This document shows positions 21,977 through 29,818 of a DNA stretch of 38,767 bases, piece by piece (position 1 is the stretch's first letter; every line of letters starts with the position of its first letter). The stretch covers positions 1-38,767 of the IMG/VR virus record IMGVR_UViG_3300042376_000610. One strand, written 5' to 3'. A program made the position numbers and the translations under genes. The notes below the pieces were generated by a model. That model was not told the origin of the DNA. It did no database searches and saw only the letters and a list, made by a program, of their open reading frames with translations. The DNA is from a virus.

Positions 21977-22609
21977 TCACATGTACTGCGTACTAGCGTA
22001 AGGTGTTACGCCATATTTGGCACTTGCCGTGTTGCTAGACCCAGGAGATTCTGGATCAATTGCACCACCTTGACCAAACCCTGGAACACCCATAGAACCA
22101 GGAATCGCGCCAAGAGCAACGCCGCCGAGACCAGCGGTAATTGCTGCGGTAGGTGCTGCAATAACACCTAAACCTCGCTTAAGGCCTGTTTCAATCCCAG
22201 CTCCTGTAACGGAAGGGAGTCCTTGCAAGGCGCCTGCTAATCCCCCGAGGGCAGCGGCACGTTTACTAGAGCCTGCTTTTTGTGCGCGTTCCGCATTGAT
22301 CGCAGCCGCTTTTGCAGCTTCTTCCGCTGTTATTTCCCGCGCAGAGGTTTTTAAAGGAGCGTAGATATTTTGTGAAGCAGTGGTAAGACCGCGAACAGCG
22401 CCTTCGCGGCCAGTATTTACTGCTTTAGCAATGTCTCCTGCATATTTACCGGCAAGAGCCCGAGCACCCAATAAACCCGCACCTGCACCAAGGCCACCGG
22501 CAGCCGCAGCAAGAGCAGCAGATCCAGGATCTTCACTTTGGGAAAGGGCATACCCACCAACGCCTAAAGCAGCGGCAGCAGGTACACCGTATTTAAGAGC
22601 GCCACGCAT
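21977..22609 (-). CDS. Gly/Ala-rich glycine-zipper protein
   Basis: 210 residues. Two hydrophobic Gly/Ala-rich stretches are seen: KYGVPAAAALGVGGYALSQS (N-terminus) and GLGVIAAPTAAITAGLGGVA (near the C-terminus), with Ala/Lys/Glu helical sequence between (ITAEEAAKAAAINAERAQKA). Such glycine-zipper proteins are often virion internal or membrane-interacting proteins. It starts 5 nt after the scaffold-like gene with GGAG 7 nt upstream. It lies between scaffold and capsid genes, so a head-assembly or internal-protein role is likely; family not recognised. Confidence 0.7.
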   Translation of the reverse strand: MRGALKYGVPAAAALGVGGYALSQSEDPGSAALAAAAGGLGAGAGLLGARALAGKYAGDIAKAVNTGREGAVRGLTTASQNIYAPLKTSAREITAEEAAKAAAINAERAQKAGSSKRAAALGGLAGALQGLPSVTGAGIETGLKRGLGVIAAPTAAITAGLGGVALGAIPGSMGVPGFGQGGAIDPESPGSSNTASAKYGVTPYASTQYM

Positions 22610-22613
22610 GGCC

Positions 22614-23579
22614 TCACTCCATCACAAACAGTTTGTTGGCAACAACTTGAGGCTGAGCTTGGTTCAGAAGGCGCCAGGCTTGCGCAGGATCTACATCCAT
22701 TTGCTGCTTGAAGGAACCCCAGAAGTTTTCAGGCTGTTGGGGAGCGGAGGCTGCAGGAGGTGCAGGGAATTGACCCAGGGCTTGGTAAGCAGATGTGGTG
22801 GGATAACCACGGGTCTCCAGTTGAGCCTCATCTTCGTACACAGGGTACGGACCTTCGGGACCGAAGAACTTCAGCGTGTAATCGCTCAGTACATCGGGGT
22901 TGGTCAGGATCTCGTTGTAAGCCAGATTCTCTTGGTGCTCAGCAACAGAGAAGTTGGCATAACGCTGCAGGACATCTTGGGCCTTGCTGCCCCAGGCAAC
23001 AGCGCTATCCAGCATCCCTTCCAGTTGAAGGGCGTAGTTATTTAGGATTGCGGGTGCTTCTACCCCGTACGCGTCTACCACGTGGCGCGTTTCCGGACTC
23101 CACTGGAGCAGATCCGCCACGTCCGCCAAGGATTGAACCGAGTAGGTTTGGGAAGAGTTGGGCGAGGAGATCTGGTTGGGTGACCAGGTCTGCTGAGCCG
23201 ATTGTTGCGTAGCTGGGTTGCTGTACTGCTGGCCGTAATTGGCTGGAGCGTATTGAGTCGTCGGAGACGATTGACCCTGGAACGGGGATTGAACTGGTGC
23301 GCTCAGCAGATTCACCACCTTGTTGAACGCCGACTCCCATGGGTTGCTGCTCGGAGCTTCCGGTTGGGATTGGGGGGCGTACTGCGTAGGGGCTGATTGG
23401 TAATTGGGGGCCACCTGAGGCACCGCTTGGGGGTAACTGGTACCCACTTGATACGCCACTGGAGCCGGGCTCTGTGCCACCTGGTAATTGACCGGGGCTG
23501 GAGCCACGTAGCTGCTTGGAGCCACCGCTGCCGGGACTTGGCTCGTCTGTGGGATCGATTGGACGGTAGCGTCCTGCAT
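22614..23579 (-). CDS. Scaffold-like Pro/Gln-rich assembly protein
   Basis: 321 residues. The first 150 are Pro/Gln/Ala/Ser/Tyr-rich and probably disordered (SQVPAAVAPSSYVAPAPVNY); the rest is helical and acidic (LADVADLLQWSPETRHVVDA, LEGMLDSAVAWGSKAQDVLQ), ending in FVME. Location between portal and capsid genes and the disordered/helical build fit a scaffolding protein, by analogy. AAGGAGA lies 7 nt before the ATG, a strong signal inside the portal frame. The first 542 nt overlap the portal 3' end in another frame, with both frames open. Confidence 0.7.
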   Translation of the reverse strand: MQDATVQSIPQTSQVPAAVAPSSYVAPAPVNYQVAQSPAPVAYQVGTSYPQAVPQVAPNYQSAPTQYAPQSQPEAPSSNPWESAFNKVVNLLSAPVQSPFQGQSSPTTQYAPANYGQQYSNPATQQSAQQTWSPNQISSPNSSQTYSVQSLADVADLLQWSPETRHVVDAYGVEAPAILNNYALQLEGMLDSAVAWGSKAQDVLQRYANFSVAEHQENLAYNEILTNPDVLSDYTLKFFGPEGPYPVYEDEAQLETRGYPTTSAYQALGQFPAPPAASAPQQPENFWGSFKQQMDVDPAQAWRLLNQAQPQVVANKLFVME

Positions 23580-25326
23580 AACTCATCTCCTTTTGTAGAG
23601 CTTCTAAGGTTCGATACAGATATGGAGTTAAATCCAATCTTGGATCCGCAGCCATCGGAAGATCCGGTGCTTGCGGGTGAGGAGTCTGCATCATGCCCCC
23701 CACTAAGCGAGCGAATTGAGAGTATGCACCCTGTAATTCGTTCACCATCCTGAATGGGAACCCAGATAACATCTCGGCCCTTTCCTCATCCGTCTTAGAC
23801 GGGAAGAGGTATTTCAGTGCTTCAATGCTATCAACACCTAACTCCTGAAGGTTGCGTACCACGATGGAGTTGTTAAGGATGTCCTGTGTGGAATCCTCGT
23901 AAACAGGTCCCAACCAACGCCACAAAACAGTGACGTCACCATCTGGAATCAAACCAATGACATTGGGCGGAATCTGTTGCGCTTCCACGCAAGCCATCAT
24001 AAGGCTCTTGAGTTGCTCATTGTATTGTTTCTCTGCTGCTTCATAACCAGCTTCGTCCTCTGGTGAAGCATCTGGCGGTAGATCTACAGGCTTTTCAAGT
24101 CCTGCTGCAGATGCAAGTGTCGCTTTAAATAATTGCTCTTCTTGATAAATAATCAATTCAAAACAACGACACAAACCATGTGTATAAATAGCATTTGCTT
24201 TTTTCTTTGATGTTGCAGCAACACGTCCAAACAATGATTTGTACTCAGTTGCTGTCACACCAGCAGAAATTGATAGTTCGTCTACACCACCAAGGGCAGT
24301 GCGAATCTCTTCTCGATACTGACGAGCAAATGCGTTTTGGTCACCAGTGATTGCATCTGGGACGATATAGCCAACACGATCGTTTGGTTCCAGGTTTGCG
24401 ATGACGCGTGGAACGCGGATCTGACCATCAACACCACGGCTGACAGGATCCGCCTTAAACATCGACCGACTCATCGGTGATGGGCTAGTAAAGCCAGAGT
24501 TTGCAGCAATGGACGGACGCTGGACAATAGCATCTCCCCCTGCCTCCATGAGGTCAGTTTTGGGACGAGACGACAACAGCGTTGGGTTACCGAAGAAGGT
24601 GATATTCTTCCGCATCGTACGCATCATTTCGTCATGCGTACAAATATGATTGGCTAGTGCATCAAATTCACCAGTGCCCTCAGAAGAAAAGCCCTGGGGA
24701 TTATTGATAATCTCAACGCACGGGATAAAGCCAAGACTATTTTTAAACGTTTTGGTATGACCGGTCAGTGCATAGGTCGGCATCTCAAACGACATCTCGG
24801 AATCCGAGTGCGTCTCTTCAATCTCTCTGGGCTTGATTGAAAGCCTGATGTAACGCTTTGCACCAGGACTGCCAGTGCTCAAGCCACCTGTCAGCGATGT
24901 GGTTGCAAGCTGATCACCAAAGCCATTAGCCTTGCGAACCTTATAACTGTAGATGATTACAACTTCGTCAAGCTCACCGTCAACGTTGTAGTACGCACGA
25001 TACTCATGTTCGCGGAAATAATAGAGACGATAGTTTTGTTTTGTAGGGCGGATGTAGAAAAGACCTTTGCCATCACACAGGAAATACTCCCAGATCGAAT
25101 CCAGGCGTGTGTCAAGTTTGTTGTACTTGGCTACACGATCGATAAAGTCTTTGCGCTGGTTGCCAAAGTTATCTTGGGACGGGAAGAATTCAACCCCTTG
25201 GCGAATGCCAAAGAGTTTCATCTGTGCGATATGAGACGCAACAACGCCAGTGTCTACAACAACGTCACTATCTTTGTCGAGATAGGCATTGATGATTTCT
25301 TGAAGCCTGGCTTTAGCGTCTGCCAT
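23038..25326 (-). CDS. Portal protein
   Basis: 762 residues. It is the ring through which DNA enters the head. Family-like features: N-terminal HIAQMKLFGIRQGVEFFPSQ, WEYFLCDGKGLFYIRP and the core segment with AFARQYREEIRTALGGVDEL, ISAGVTATEYKSLFGRVAAT. Beyond about residue 580 the sequence turns into a Gly/Ser/Pro/Gln-rich tail (SPGSGGSKQLRGSSPGQLPG) with an Arg-rich end (RGRRVRGRSTRNPK). That tail is the part overlapping the scaffold-like gene. Large terminase, capsid and scaffold genes are near, supporting the call. If the tail frame is not translated as such, the functional portal would end near residue 585. Confidence 0.85.
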   Translation of the reverse strand: MADAKARLQEIINAYLDKDSDVVVDTGVVASHIAQMKLFGIRQGVEFFPSQDNFGNQRKDFIDRVAKYNKLDTRLDSIWEYFLCDGKGLFYIRPTKQNYRLYYFREHEYRAYYNVDGELDEVVIIYSYKVRKANGFGDQLATTSLTGGLSTGSPGAKRYIRLSIKPREIEETHSDSEMSFEMPTYALTGHTKTFKNSLGFIPCVEIINNPQGFSSEGTGEFDALANHICTHDEMMRTMRKNITFFGNPTLLSSRPKTDLMEAGGDAIVQRPSIAANSGFTSPSPMSRSMFKADPVSRGVDGQIRVPRVIANLEPNDRVGYIVPDAITGDQNAFARQYREEIRTALGGVDELSISAGVTATEYKSLFGRVAATSKKKANAIYTHGLCRCFELIIYQEEQLFKATLASAAGLEKPVDLPPDASPEDEAGYEAAEKQYNEQLKSLMMACVEAQQIPPNVIGLIPDGDVTVLWRWLGPVYEDSTQDILNNSIVVRNLQELGVDSIEALKYLFPSKTDEERAEMLSGFPFRMVNELQGAYSQFARLVGGMMQTPHPQAPDLPMAADPRLDLTPYLYRTLEALQKEMSYAGRYRPIDPTDEPSPGSGGSKQLRGSSPGQLPGGTEPGSSGVSSGYQLPPSGASGGPQLPISPYAVRPPIPTGSSEQQPMGVGVQQGGESAERTSSIPVPGSIVSDDSIRSSQLRPAVQQPSYATIGSADLVTQPDLLAQLFPNLLGSILGGRGGSAPVESGNAPRGRRVRGRSTRNPK

Positions 25327-25359
25327 TATCTATTCTTGTGTTAGTTAAAGCTTAGCAGT

Positions 25360-25713
25360 TCAAGAGACGTATTTAGCATCAAAGTTTGCAGGAGCCGATG
25401 CCTGTAAGCCAAGAGGGTTTGATTTTAAATAGTTTTTAATTTCTTGCCTGAACGAACCTGGCGCCTGATACTTTTTATTGAAACGCAATTCTTCAACTTC
25501 TCGTTGAAACTGATCTTGCGTCATAGGGAAACGAGGATCTTGAAAAGCAGGAATACCCTGAGCAAGCGGTTGTATTTCTACTGGAGCGCCGTAATAAGGC
25601 ATAGGCATTGCTTGAACGGGCTCTCCACGATACACAAGATCATTCAGCGCACCTGCGCTAACCGGAAAATTTCCTGGGGCGCCAGGGACATTAGCCATAC
25701 CGCTGTAACGCAT
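25360..25713 (-). CDS. Small probable virion protein, unknown
   Basis: 117 residues, Pro/Gly/Ala-rich with an N-terminal MRYSGMANVPGAPGNFPVSA and a helical middle (MTQDQFQREVEELRFNKKYQ). No catalytic motif. TAGGTAG precedes the ATG. It is the gene immediately before the portal on the transcript, so a minor head or neck component is plausible. Confidence 0.65.
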   Translation of the reverse strand: MRYSGMANVPGAPGNFPVSAGALNDLVYRGEPVQAMPMPYYGAPVEIQPLAQGIPAFQDPRFPMTQDQFQREVEELRFNKKYQAPGSFRQEIKNYLKSNPLGLQASAPANFDAKYVS

Positions 25714-25738
25714 CTAACTACCTATCGATCTTTTTATT

Positions 25739-25921
25739 TTACTCTTCTATAACCTCGTAGCCAGCAGCGTCATTTACTTTGCTGAGAACAATGCCGTTAC
25801 TGCGTACGTCCCAATTGAGGATATCGCCTTCTTGCCAGCCCAAATCTTCGATCACCTCGTCGGGAAGAACAATATACTGGTCTCCGTTTTCGTCCTCCTG
25901 GACCTCAAGGATGTAGCTCAT
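25739..25921 (-). CDS. AbrB/SpoVT-like swapped-hairpin protein
   Basis: 60 residues. Residues 15-50 show the AbrB/MazE pattern (QYIVLPDEVIEDLGWQEGD, ILNWDVRSNGIVLSKV): beta strand, LP-x-E-V helix, LGW-x-EGD turn, then strands. This fold makes small dimeric DNA-binding proteins (transition regulators, antitoxins). It could autoregulate or serve as an antitoxin, but the neighbours show no toxin nuclease. It begins with an ATGA overlap with the membrane protein gene, so the two are translationally coupled. Acidic C-terminus (YEVIEE). Confidence 0.75.
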   Translation of the reverse strand: MSYILEVQEDENGDQYIVLPDEVIEDLGWQEGDILNWDVRSNGIVLSKVNDAAGYEVIEE

Positions 25922-26214
25922 TTACTGTCAAGCATCTTATCGATCAGTTTATCAAGTTTATTATTAATCTCGCGAAAATTATCATGCATATCTTGAATTT
26001 CTCTTAAGAAGTCAACCTTTAACACATATTCCAATGGCATGCGTTTTAGGTCTTCTTCCAAAACATCAATCCTTCGTTTTTGGGACCCGATGTAACTATA
26101 GGCTTGCTGAACCTGATCGTTGTATCGATTCAAGATTTTAGATGCGGCCCAGCCACCGCCTGTGATGGCCGATATAACGGCTGTCAAGCCGATGGCCAAG
26201 TATTCGGGTCCCAT
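25918..26214 (-). CDS. Membrane protein with coiled coil (possible holin/lysis-type)
   Basis: 98 residues. One N-terminal hydrophobic helix (EYLAIGLTAVISAITGGGWA, about 4-23) with few polar residues and no cleavage site, then a long amphipathic coiled coil (DVLEEDLKRMPLEYVLKVDF and beyond to 98). Single-helix plus coiled-coil layouts occur in holin-associated and spanin-like proteins and in XhlA-type haemolysins, though XhlA has its helix at the C-terminus. Function not decided. It ends in ATGA with the AbrB-like gene and starts just after the 26216-26908 gene. Confidence 0.65.
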   Translation of the reverse strand: MGPEYLAIGLTAVISAITGGGWAASKILNRYNDQVQQAYSYIGSQKRRIDVLEEDLKRMPLEYVLKVDFLREIQDMHDNFREINNKLDKLIDKMLDSK

Positions 26215-26215
26215 G

Positions 26216-26908
26216 TCACACCAGGTCCTTCAAGTAACGGTTAAGAAAAGATTGTGGATCAGCTTTTTGACTATAGAGCCAATTCTTATATGTTTCATCT
26301 TTACGCTTATCCATGATATTAGTAATCTCTGGATTAAAGTCCTCTCTTGCGTTTGCCTCGGGACGAGAAGAGGCATAAGAATAGAAATCCTCTTTAGATA
26401 AACTATTAATACTTGGCCCTTTATTCCAAGTTCCGGCTGCATCTTGGCTGTTAATAAAACCTGTCATGAAATTCAACAGGCCAGAAGAAGAGCGATAAGG
26501 ACGCCCTGCGCCACCTCCTACAGGAGTAGGTTCTCCCCCGTAAAGAGCGTCAAAAGCTTGTTGTCCAACTTTATAACGCCCTTTTTCGATGCCAGTGCGG
26601 ATGTCTTGGTCAGAAACTCCGGCTGCCCTGGCTCGTTCGACAGCGGCCAATCCAATAGAGCCGTAGTTATCTTTGTTGAATTGTTCGAGCTGACCAATCT
26701 GTTGTTGATAGTCTTTATGAACAGACATTGAGTAGGCAGGATCAAATCCTCCTCCCCACGTTTTTGCTTTTTCACCTACGTTATAACCAGAGCTTTGTAA
26801 ACGACTCAGCTCATCTCTGATTTCTTTTTGACTACGTCCGGCGGCAATAGCGCGGTCAATGTCTGCTCGACCTACGCCACCGCTTTGGTTTGTATCTAAC
26901 CAAGACAT
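26216..26908 (-). CDS. Virion-type protein with two internal helical repeats
   Basis: 230 residues. A degenerate repeat is visible: DIDRAIAAGRSQKEIRDELS followed by GYNVGEKAKTW, and later AAVERARAAGVSDQDIRTGI followed by YKVGQQAFDALY. Both have A-x-x-A-G-x-S-x-x-x-I-R then (Y)xVGxxA. The second half is Gly/Pro-linked then helical (SFLNRYLKDLV at the end). Such small helical repeats appear in cyanophage virion proteins, from memory. It lies directly downstream of the large terminase gene. Function unknown. Confidence 0.65.
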   Translation of the reverse strand: MSWLDTNQSGGVGRADIDRAIAAGRSQKEIRDELSRLQSSGYNVGEKAKTWGGGFDPAYSMSVHKDYQQQIGQLEQFNKDNYGSIGLAAVERARAAGVSDQDIRTGIEKGRYKVGQQAFDALYGGEPTPVGGGAGRPYRSSSGLLNFMTGFINSQDAAGTWNKGPSINSLSKEDFYSYASSRPEANAREDFNPEITNIMDKRKDETYKNWLYSQKADPQSFLNRYLKDLV

Positions 26909-26937
26909 CTGTAAATTCTTTTTTCTAATTCTAGGTC

Positions 26938-28464
26938 TTAGTAATCAAGCTGAAGTTGCCCCTTACGCATCAATCCGGTCAACAGGTAAACCAAGGCGTC
27001 AACGCAGTCGTCATGACTGCTGACACCAAAGTTAGTCAACTCTTCAAACATAGCTGTGAAGTTACGAAAACGATTAAAGATAATCTTGCGATCCTCAAAC
27101 ATGCCCATGCAACCACGGAAACGTGCCAGCTTATCGGCGCGGAATCCTTTGACGGCATGCCAGTTCAAGTTGTACAAGCTTTCGTTGGTGAGGCATACAC
27201 GTTTGAAGTCAGCCTCTAGAGATGCCTGGTACGCAACCGCTTCACTCCAGATGTCACACGTGGAATAAGTCGGGAAGTAATGGCCGCCTTCATCTTTGCC
27301 GAGGATTGACCAATCATTTAGCAACTCCTTGAGGGCATCCAGTTTTTCTAGGTTGCCCATGACGCGTAGACGCCTGTAATCAATGATGTGAATCTGATCG
27401 CCAATGCGGCCACCAAGAACCATAACAGTGTAATCATTTTTTTCTTTTGTGCCAACCGAAAGATCAACCCCAATCCCAAGAGCATCAAACTCTGTTGCAA
27501 TCTCCGCCTTAACAATCAGCTCTGGCGCCAACGACAACTCGTTTTGCCTGATGACTTGATTCATGTACTGGAACGAGAAAGCAATTGGAGCTTGTCGTTT
27601 CTTTTCCTTCAAGTAATCCAAGGACCACATCGATGGCCAGTACGACATTTCATCCCCTGTTTTGGGATCATTGATAATTGCGGAAAGAACAATTTGCAAC
27701 CAATTGTTTTGTGGGTTGAAGGTCGTGGCATGAATGTCATCATGTCTAAAGCGCGTACCAAGGCAGATCGCCCGGCCCCCTTCAAACATGGTGGGTGCAA
27801 TCACAGCATTCCAGTTGTCCTGCATCTGTTTCCGGATGTCAGGGTTGGAAATATCTGCAGCAGATTTAATGGCGTCATCGATGATGACCAGATGGGAACG
27901 CTTGGAGGTCACCGAGCCCTTGAGACCTGCAGCGCAAAGTGTAAATTGTTCCTCACCAGTGGTATCAATGCCTGCAAATTTATGGTCAATGGACCAGTAC
28001 TCATTACTGGTGACGTTCTTTAGAAGGCGTACGGTTGGGAAAACTTCTTGGTATCGCTTGCTTTCAATGATGCGTTTAATGGTTGCTGATTTGGAACGCG
28101 CAATATCGACTGTGTACGACAAATACAGGATCTGCAGCGGTAACTTGGCTGCCGTATGAACACCAATGGCCCAAGCGGTAAACAAACCTAAGACTGTTGA
28201 TTTAGCAGAACCACGGGGTGCCAGGAGATCAACGTTTGGTCCTGCAATCTTTCGCAAGCAGCTACTGTCTTCGTTGGTGACAAAGTGACGATGCCATTCT
28301 TTGTGGTGGTCAGCCGGAGGTTTATCTGCTACGTACTCACAAAAAAATCCAAAATCTTCCCTTGCTTTCTCCAGGGATTCAAGATTTCGTGGGATTCGAA
28401 TTTGTTGCCTGCGAGCAGCCGCTTGTGCGTTACGGCGGTATGCAAGATGTTGATACGCAGGCAC
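26938..28464 (-). CDS. terL: Terminase large subunit
   Basis: 508 residues. It is the ATP-driven motor and nuclease that packages DNA. Walker A APRGSAKST (82-90), Walker B HLVIIDDAI (191-199), coupling motif LGTRFR (235-240). The C-terminal RNase H-like nuclease has IGVDLS (D334), an acidic residue near TCDIWSEAV (E408 or D404) and DDCVDALVYLL (D486, D489). Start is GTG at 28464; the only upstream alternatives in frame are non-standard. Portal, probable scaffold and capsid follow in the same direction, as usual. Confidence 0.93.
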   Translation of the reverse strand: MPAYQHLAYRRNAQAAARRQQIRIPRNLESLEKAREDFGFFCEYVADKPPADHHKEWHRHFVTNEDSSCLRKIAGPNVDLLAPRGSAKSTVLGLFTAWAIGVHTAAKLPLQILYLSYTVDIARSKSATIKRIIESKRYQEVFPTVRLLKNVTSNEYWSIDHKFAGIDTTGEEQFTLCAAGLKGSVTSKRSHLVIIDDAIKSAADISNPDIRKQMQDNWNAVIAPTMFEGGRAICLGTRFRHDDIHATTFNPQNNWLQIVLSAIINDPKTGDEMSYWPSMWSLDYLKEKKRQAPIAFSFQYMNQVIRQNELSLAPELIVKAEIATEFDALGIGVDLSVGTKEKNDYTVMVLGGRIGDQIHIIDYRRLRVMGNLEKLDALKELLNDWSILGKDEGGHYFPTYSTCDIWSEAVAYQASLEADFKRVCLTNESLYNLNWHAVKGFRADKLARFRGCMGMFEDRKIIFNRFRNFTAMFEELTNFGVSSHDDCVDALVYLLTGLMRKGQLQLDY

Positions 28465-28494
28465 AAGAAGTATCGTTCAGTGTATTACTGAATA

Positions 28495-28845
28495 CTACCT
28501 CATTCTTTGTCCTTGCTGTCTTTCTTTTGTTCCTGGTACTTCCGAGCTTTGTCCAATGCTGCTTTCCTCTTCTCCTTGTCCGACATTTCGCTGCCGTCCT
28601 CCCTCTTGGCCTCCTTCTTTTTGAAGTGCTCCAGGAGTTCTGGCGGCATCTTGTTTTTGCTCATCTTGTTTATTGGCTTGTAAAGCGGCGATGACTTTTT
28701 CCCCGTCAGCTACCTTATCAATAACGGGTGTGGGACGACGAAAACCAGTTACGCGCTCACGATTCTTTTGAAGTTGGCGAGCAACGTCAAATAATCGTCC
28801 AGCGATATTTTCCCCGTATTGAGGTTTTTGTGCCGGTTGGTTCAT
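28495..28845 (-). CDS. Small hydrophilic protein, C-terminus overlapped by a nested gene
   Basis: 116 residues. The N-terminal 70 (NIAGRLFDVARQLQKNRERV, TGFRRPTPVIDKVADGEKVI) look like a normal helical phage protein. The last 45 are Gly/Gln/Arg-rich (QEGGRQRNVGQGEEESSIGQ) and coincide with a second, more protein-like frame (28500-28664). AAGG is directly against the ATG. It lies between the large terminase and the 28864 gene, so a packaging accessory role is possible. Function unknown. Confidence 0.55.
   Translation of the reverse strand: MNQPAQKPQYGENIAGRLFDVARQLQKNRERVTGFRRPTPVIDKVADGEKVIAALQANKQDEQKQDAARTPGALQKEGGQEGGRQRNVGQGEEESSIGQSSEVPGTKERQQGQRMR
28500..28664 (-). CDS. Nested small basic protein (54 residues)
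   Basis: ATG at 28664, TGA at 28500-28502, lying inside the 28495-28845 gene in another frame. The product (MSKNKMPPELLEHFKKKEAK, then MSDKEKRKAALDKARKYQEQ) is a well-formed highly charged helix with a PPELLEHFK start that recurs, from memory, in small cyanophage proteins. A second ATG at 28649 could also start it. No Shine-Dalgarno is seen; it would be translated by re-initiation or from within the host gene. It is below usual gene-size cut-offs. Confidence 0.6.
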   Translation of the reverse strand: MSKNKMPPELLEHFKKKEAKREDGSEMSDKEKRKAALDKARKYQEQKKDSKDKE

Positions 28846-28863
28846 CCTTCAAGTTTACTTGGT

Positions 28864-29469
28864 CTATTCTTCGAGTTGCATATGAGCCCAGACGCTCATT
28901 GAGGCTTCTTCCAAGGGAACTTCAATTGGATCATCTTTGAAAATGGTAAGAAGCTCACGTATAGCACGATCCGCACCAGCCATAAGCAAGCCCTTGCGAT
29001 CCTTATTGGCCGTGCTCAGTTCAACTTGTGCAATGGTCCCACGCAATTCTTTTTGCATGCCAGCGATACGTGCAACGCCGGCGTCACGTTTAACAATGCC
29101 GTCATCAACGTCCGCACGAAGCTTACGAATATCTTCCTGCATCTCTTCAATTTCATTCAAAAGAACTGCCCTGTGATCAGGCTTGGGATAGTTCTTTTGA
29201 ACCCATAGATCACAACCTGCAATGCTGCCAGTGTAACCAAGGAAGCGGGCGTAAAGATAGCACTCAATTACCGAATAGTTTTCAGAGCAAAAACCCGTGA
29301 ACGCTTCTTCGGTTGGTGCATCAAGATTATCGACCCATTGGCCGAAGATCTCAATATCGATATGCCCTTTGGGACTGATTATAGTCTCGTGCTTCGTCTT
29401 CCTGAGCGAAGCGCTGGGCTTGAGCTGCTGTCTCACGTTGTTGTTCACCAGAGGTTCCAATGGTTGCAC
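28864..29469 (-). CDS. Possible terminase small subunit or packaging protein
   Basis: 201 residues from a GTG at 29469; other GTG codons at 8 and 12 would do, and the first 40 residues overlap the next gene, so the true start may be later. Conserved-looking part: DIEIFGQWVDNLDAPTEEAF, YSVIECYLYARFLGYTGSIA, then a long coiled coil (LNEIEEMQEDIRKLRADVDD) and an acidic C-terminus (SMSVWAHMQLEE). Helical N-domain plus coiled coil next to terL is compatible with a small terminase, but no HTH is certain. Confidence in the function is low. Confidence 0.6.
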   Translation of the reverse strand: MQPLEPLVNNNVRQQLKPSASLRKTKHETIISPKGHIDIEIFGQWVDNLDAPTEEAFTGFCSENYSVIECYLYARFLGYTGSIAGCDLWVQKNYPKPDHRAVLLNEIEEMQEDIRKLRADVDDGIVKRDAGVARIAGMQKELRGTIAQVELSTANKDRKGLLMAGADRAIRELLTIFKDDPIEVPLEEASMSVWAHMQLEE

Positions 29470-29647
29470 GTTGCTGAGCGCCTTCTTCCTTCATCTTTTC
29501 CTTGGTAGAACCAACGGAAACATCTTGGAAAATCTTAACGGCAGACGCAGCTTTACGAGCCTTATCCTCGTCAAACAGTAGATCGTATGGATCAAGATTT
29601 TCGGGTGTCTCCCAATCAGATGGGGTACCCGTATAGGAGGATGTCAT
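29351..29647 (-). CDS. Small acidic/charged protein, unknown
   Basis: 98 residues. An N-terminal SSYTGTPSDWETPENLDPYD, then a highly charged helix (EKMKEEGAQQRATIGTSGEQ, FAQEDEARDYNQSQRAYRY). AGAGG lies 9 nt before the ATG. The start is ATGA-coupled to the preceding small gene, and the 3' end overlaps the start of the 28864 gene by 119 nt. Function not recognised. Confidence 0.6.
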   Translation of the reverse strand: MTSSYTGTPSDWETPENLDPYDLLFDEDKARKAASAVKIFQDVSVGSTKEKMKEEGAQQRATIGTSGEQQRETAAQAQRFAQEDEARDYNQSQRAYRY

Positions 29648-29814
29648 TTTTGAACCTCTTCTTTTTCAGGGCCAAACGCTGACTCGTCTTCCTTGTCCTC
29701 AGGTTTTACCTTGGACTCAAGCTTGTTCTTTGCGTAGCGATAGGCTACGTCTGCAGCCTGCCGATATCGGTTGAGTTCAGCTTGTTCAGTTGAGCCAGCG
29801 TTGTCGCCCTTCAT
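29644..29814 (-). CDS. Small charged protein (56 residues)
   Basis: ATG at 29814, TGA at 29644-29646, which overlaps the next start (ATGA). The product (MKGDNAGSTEQAELNRYRQA, ADVAYRYAKNKLESKVKPED, ending EKEEVQK) is a helical, highly charged protein. Coupled packing with its neighbours and unbroken protein-like composition argue that it is real despite its size. Function unknown. Confidence 0.65.
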   Translation of the reverse strand: MKGDNAGSTEQAELNRYRQAADVAYRYAKNKLESKVKPEDKEDESAFGPEKEEVQK

Positions 29815-29818
29815 GTCA

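Noticed and set aside
22380-23045. Plus-strand open frame of 221 codons opposite the scaffold-like gene
   Set aside because: Arg/Pro/Ala-rich shadow of GC-rich coding sequence on the other strand.
27388-28023. Plus-strand open frame of 211 codons opposite the large terminase
   Set aside because: Antisense to conserved terminase motifs; its composition has no recognisable domain.
28495-28664. Programmed -1 frameshift joining 28495-28845 to the nested frame
   Set aside because: The nested frame is offset by +1 (or -2), and no typical X-XXY-YYZ heptamer with downstream structure was found.
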